Notes under the pieces: generated by a model
Seen by the model: only the letters and a program-made list of their open reading frames with translations
What the model was told of the DNA's origin: nothing
The model's database searches: none
In this document: positions 61,762 to 64,000 of the stretch, piece by piece
Layout of the letters: every line of letters starts with the position of its first letter
How positions within the stretch are numbered: position 1 is the stretch's first letter
Position numbers and translations under genes: made by a program
From: Sediminibacterium sp. Gen4
Lineage (GTDB): Bacteria; Bacteroidota; Bacteroidia; Chitinophagales; Chitinophagaceae
Direction of reading: 5' to 3'
Length of the DNA stretch: 64,000 nucleotides
Assembly (NCBI GenBank): GCA_013391385.1
Contig: JACBFI010000007.1
Span: 55,771 to 119,770, forward strand

Positions 61762-63528
61762 CTACTTTGTATTTAACTGAATGATTTTAAAATCGAAACC
61801 CATACTCCGTATCTCTTTGCGTAATTCCAAAATGGAATATTTAGCGATGTTGGATTTGAAAAGTTCGACATTCCTTTTGAGGCTGCGGGCTGCTCCTGCA
61901 GTATCAGCGAATGCAAGACAAAAGCAAATATTTTTATTAAGTTTTTTCTCAAATACAGTTTTTAATCCGCGTGGATTAAAAACCTGAGTTGCCATTTTTT
62001 GCATAAAAGGGCTTTTGCTTTTTGCTCCACGCTTGACGGCTTCTTCAATCTGCTTTACATACACATAACCAGCCGTCTTATCCTGACTGATCCGTCGTGC
62101 AGCCATCAACACCTGTGAAGCAAGGTCACGGATCCTGTTGTCAAACCCTTTTTTTACATGGATGAGATGAACAAAGGTATCATCGAATTTCATTATGTCG
62201 CAAAACTCAATATTCTCAGGTGTGATCGTATCGAATACGTAGGTTTTGTCGCTCCCGATAAAATCTTCGTTGTAGTCCCGCTCTAAGCTGTGAACGGAAA
62301 AAGGTTCTGTCAGAAGTGTTTCATCAAGGCACTGAGCAATCATTTCTTTGCATTCTAAATTGAGCATTTCAATAAAATCAGGTTTTATCCTATACCAATC
62401 CCCGTCAATCAAAAAATAGGTCTGTTCGTTGTACGTGATCTCTCCGTGAAGGTGTTCAAAGAGGTTTCCACCCGTTAAGGTCTCTCCAGCCTCATCCCTG
62501 CTATATAAATAATTCTCGAGAAGCGAATACTTGAAATGGAGTTCGGTATCATGCAGCAGCCTCCCGGCTTTATTCAAACTCTTCAGTATTTCATCGAAGG
62601 ACATTGGGTTATCAAACTCAACAGGGCTTTCCGAATTGGGGGAAATGAATGTAGAAGCAGTCAGAAACTTTTCAAAATCCTTATGGCAAAAATCAAAATC
62701 GGATAAGATACCAGCCTGGTAATTATTGTACAACAGCAAAATTAATGCCTCGTTGAGATATGCGATCGTCGCAGTATTGGTTTTCTTCTTTTTTGAGATT
62801 AGTTCAACGTGGTTGATGGAGAAATTGGCTTTCTTGTCTATGATCTCATCCAGCTTTGCTACAATTTTCAAAAACGTGGGAAAGTCGATTGTCTTGCTGA
62901 TTTTGAATGAAGTTTTAGCAAGGCAGCCCGAAGTATTCCTCTTTAATTCCAGCTCGTTGAAACCAAAAAACGTAGTTAGGATTTTTTTATCAAGGTCTGC
63001 TTTCACCTCTTTATAAATAATACCGAATTGAGTATCGTCCGAAAGCCTTTGATCGCCGCGGTAAAATCTGCTCTGTCCAATCACGGCCCCGGTAACACCC
63101 CTGTTCTGAATGTATTTGATAACCTTGCTGTTTTTTTCAATCAGTCTAGTCAGGATTTCAATTCCGAATGTCTGGTCAGCAAACCGATCGATCTCCTGGG
63201 AAGCGAAACCGCCACAGATCGCAAAAATTCTTTGTTTGTACCCAACAAAAAGAATGAAAGCATGTGATACGTTGATGTAAGACCTAATAAAGGAATCTGG
63301 ACGCAGTATCGGGCCGAGGAATGAACGCCAAGCTGGCGGGTTTTCATTCCTAGCTCTGTACAAACGCAATGAATACCCCGCAAATTTGGCAATATCCAGT
63401 TCTTCATCATATCGATCATCCTTTGTACGGGACATAATAAGTTCGACGATCTCATCATATGTTTCTTCCTTGAAAAGCGATTGATCAATAAGATAAATGC
63501 TTACTTGCATAGTTTCCTTTGCTGCCAT
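61762..63528 (-). CDS. DUF6119 / TIGR04141 family protein
   Basis: I start at the ATG at 63526-63528, giving MAAKETMQVSIYLIDQSLFK, the usual beginning of this family; a longer frame to 63675 reads into unlikely sequence. The 588-residue protein fits TIGR04141 (DUF6119) in length and pattern: SHAFILFVGYKQRIFAICGG, GVTGAVIGQSRFYRGDQRLS, TFFGFNELELKRNTSGCLAK, FLIDGDWYRIKPDFIEML, ending with LNKNICFCLAFADTAGAARS. These sporadically distributed proteins occur in variable islands. Function is unknown; a defence role has been suspected. Confidence 0.8.
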   Translation of the reverse strand: MAAKETMQVSIYLIDQSLFKEETYDEIVELIMSRTKDDRYDEELDIAKFAGYSLRLYRARNENPPAWRSFLGPILRPDSFIRSYINVSHAFILFVGYKQRIFAICGGFASQEIDRFADQTFGIEILTRLIEKNSKVIKYIQNRGVTGAVIGQSRFYRGDQRLSDDTQFGIIYKEVKADLDKKILTTFFGFNELELKRNTSGCLAKTSFKISKTIDFPTFLKIVAKLDEIIDKKANFSINHVELISKKKKTNTATIAYLNEALILLLYNNYQAGILSDFDFCHKDFEKFLTASTFISPNSESPVEFDNPMSFDEILKSLNKAGRLLHDTELHFKYSLLENYLYSRDEAGETLTGGNLFEHLHGEITYNEQTYFLIDGDWYRIKPDFIEMLNLECKEMIAQCLDETLLTEPFSVHSLERDYNEDFIGSDKTYVFDTITPENIEFCDIMKFDDTFVHLIHVKKGFDNRIRDLASQVLMAARRISQDKTAGYVYVKQIEEAVKRGAKSKSPFMQKMATQVFNPRGLKTVFEKKLNKNICFCLAFADTAGAARSLKRNVELFKSNIAKYSILELRKEIRSMGFDFKIIQLNTK

Positions 63529-63696
63529 GCACTTCGTTTTGATAAGGAAATGAGGTGTGTTAACACAGGATATTGGTCGGCAGGTTTGCCAAACAGGGGG
63601 GAATGGTAAATTTAGGTTTTTTTTTAATACGGCATAAGAATCTGAATGAGGACTTCTAGTTACTTCGAGTCCCATAAATGTTAAGTTTCCTGCCAG

Positions 63697-63852
63697 TTAT
63701 TTTTTCTGCTTACTAAACATCACTTTTCGTTTCTGTATAGCAAATAAGATTTGAGCATTTTCGGGGCTAGCATTATCGTGTCCCTGATTAATACCAGCTA
63801 AAAGCATTATATCTGAAACAAACTGGTTCGAAAATTCCCAACTTCGGTTCAC
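63697..63852 (-). CDS. Short frame whose 5' end lies in the repeat array
   Basis: A 51-residue frame beginning at a GTG (63850-63852), inside the first repeat copy: NRSWEFSNQFVSDIMLLAGI, then NQGHDNASPENAQILFAIQK, ending in a basic tail. The open frame begins only a few codons earlier. It may be the 3' end of a gene cut by insertion of the repeat, or a small real gene in the same direction as DUF6119, 168 bases upstream of it. No family is recognised. The remaining gap 63529-63696 shows nothing else. Confidence 0.35.
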   Translation of the reverse strand: MNRSWEFSNQFVSDIMLLAGINQGHDNASPENAQILFAIQKRKVMFSKQKK

Positions 63853-63855
63853 TAG

Positions 63856-63879
63856 CCTCACAAATATGTGGGGTTTTTT
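63856..63879 (+). terminator. Intrinsic terminator within the repeat unit
   Basis: CCTCACA pairs with TGTGGGG (one T-G pair) across the loop AATA and is followed by T6. The same hairpin occurs in the next copy at 63957-63980. It would end transcription of the tRNA-like segment lying upstream of it. Confidence 0.75.
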
Positions 63880-63886
63880 ATTTCAC

Positions 63887-63952
63887 GCTCAATTGGATAG
63901 AGCATCCCGACTTTAGTCGGGAAGGTCATTGGTTCGAATCCAATCCGGTTCA
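63887..63952 (+). tRNA. tRNA-like segment lacking the 5' acceptor strand
   Basis: The D arm (GCTC, loop AATTGGATA, GAGC), an anticodon-type arm (TCCCG/CGGGA with loop ACTTTAGT of 8 instead of 7 bases), a 5-base variable region, the T arm (ATTGG, TTCGAAT, CCAAT) and the 3' acceptor CCGGTTC plus A are all present. The seven bases before the D arm (TTATTTC) cannot pair with the 3' acceptor, so no complete tRNA forms. It is a tRNA-derived repeat or a degenerate gene; the amino acid cannot be assigned. Confidence 0.55.
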
Positions 63953-64000
63953 CTAGCCTCACAAATATGTGGGGTTTTTTATTTCACGCTCAATTGGATA

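Larger units (their letters stand above)
63845..64000 (+). repeat. 101-bp tandem repeat array containing tRNA 3' part and terminator
   Basis: The 55 bases from CGGTTCACTAGCC at 63845 recur without a mismatch at 63946 and continue to the window end, giving a period of 101 bp with about 1.5 copies visible. Each unit carries a terminator hairpin and a tRNA-like segment. The array marks the right end of the element and continues outside. Confidence 0.85.

Noticed and set aside
63529-63675. Longer N-terminus for the DUF6119 protein
   Set aside because: The extra 49 residues look random, and the ATG at 63526-63528 matches the normal family start.

Overview
The window is AT-rich DNA from a member of the Bacteroidota, most likely a Chitinophagaceae-type environmental bacterium. 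Evidence: TonB receptors, RND pumps fused to TolC, several lineage-typical small secreted proteins (HYC_CC_PP, DUF6660-like, DUF2911, DUF4136), weak Shine-Dalgarno sequences and a TAnnTTTG-like promoter box. The species cannot be named from sequence alone. It reads as two joined parts: a very large copper/zinc/cadmium/cobalt resistance region (1-46.5 kb) and the plasmid-like core of an integrated mobilizable or conjugative element (46.9-64 kb). The element ends at a tandem array of tRNA-derived repeats.

1-29.7 kb, almost all on the minus strand. A TonB receptor runs off the left edge. Next come a Zn/Cd-type P1B-ATPase, a NicO-like membrane protein and MgtC, then a CzcB adaptor with a 1458-residue CzcA-TolC fusion pump. 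A copper block follows: PepSY protein, CopB-type CPH ATPase, a multicopper oxidase fused to an outer-membrane barrel, and a membrane protein with a huge Met/Asp/Lys repeat tail. Then come DUF2911, a methyltransferase, two small envelope proteins, a second RND pump, a ceramidase-like protein, metal-binding secreted proteins, a fused two-part RND adaptor, TolC and a His/Cys-rich secreted protein. A structured leader sits directly before the TolC gene.

30.1-36.7 kb is mixed. It holds a second TonB receptor on the plus strand, a nuclease-like protein with a truncated second copy nearby, a fatty acid hydroxylase-DUF2147 fusion, an AraC regulator and degraded fragments.

36.7-46.4 kb is a compact copper/silver (Cus-type) operon on the minus strand. 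In transcription order it encodes a HYC_CC_PP protein, a protein with five tandem heavy-metal-binding domains, CusA split into two ORFs, TolC, a Tat-type multicopper oxidase and two successive CusB-like adaptors.

46.9-60.3 kb is the mobile-element core: a mini XRE repressor, small unknown genes, a palindromic operator, SSB, two tandem TnsA-like endonucleases, RadC, a second SSB, DUF932, a frameshifted DUF3560 gene and a reduced PRTRC cassette (E, C, F-like, B, ThiF). A candidate oriT, MobC, an HUH relaxase and a VirD4/TraG coupling protein follow. No integrase, no TnsB/TnsC, no PRTRC ParB/A/D and no mating-pair channel genes are visible.

60.6-64 kb carries two cargo genes typical of defence-island neighbourhoods (DUF6602 nuclease-like and DUF6119/TIGR04141). 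It ends in a 101-bp tandem repeat, each unit containing the 3' part of a tRNA plus a terminator, which continues past the window edge. The likely picture is an integrated element whose accessory load is metal resistance: pumps, oxidases and periplasmic metal-binding proteins act in sequence on copper and divalent metals, while the right-hand part maintains and mobilizes the DNA.
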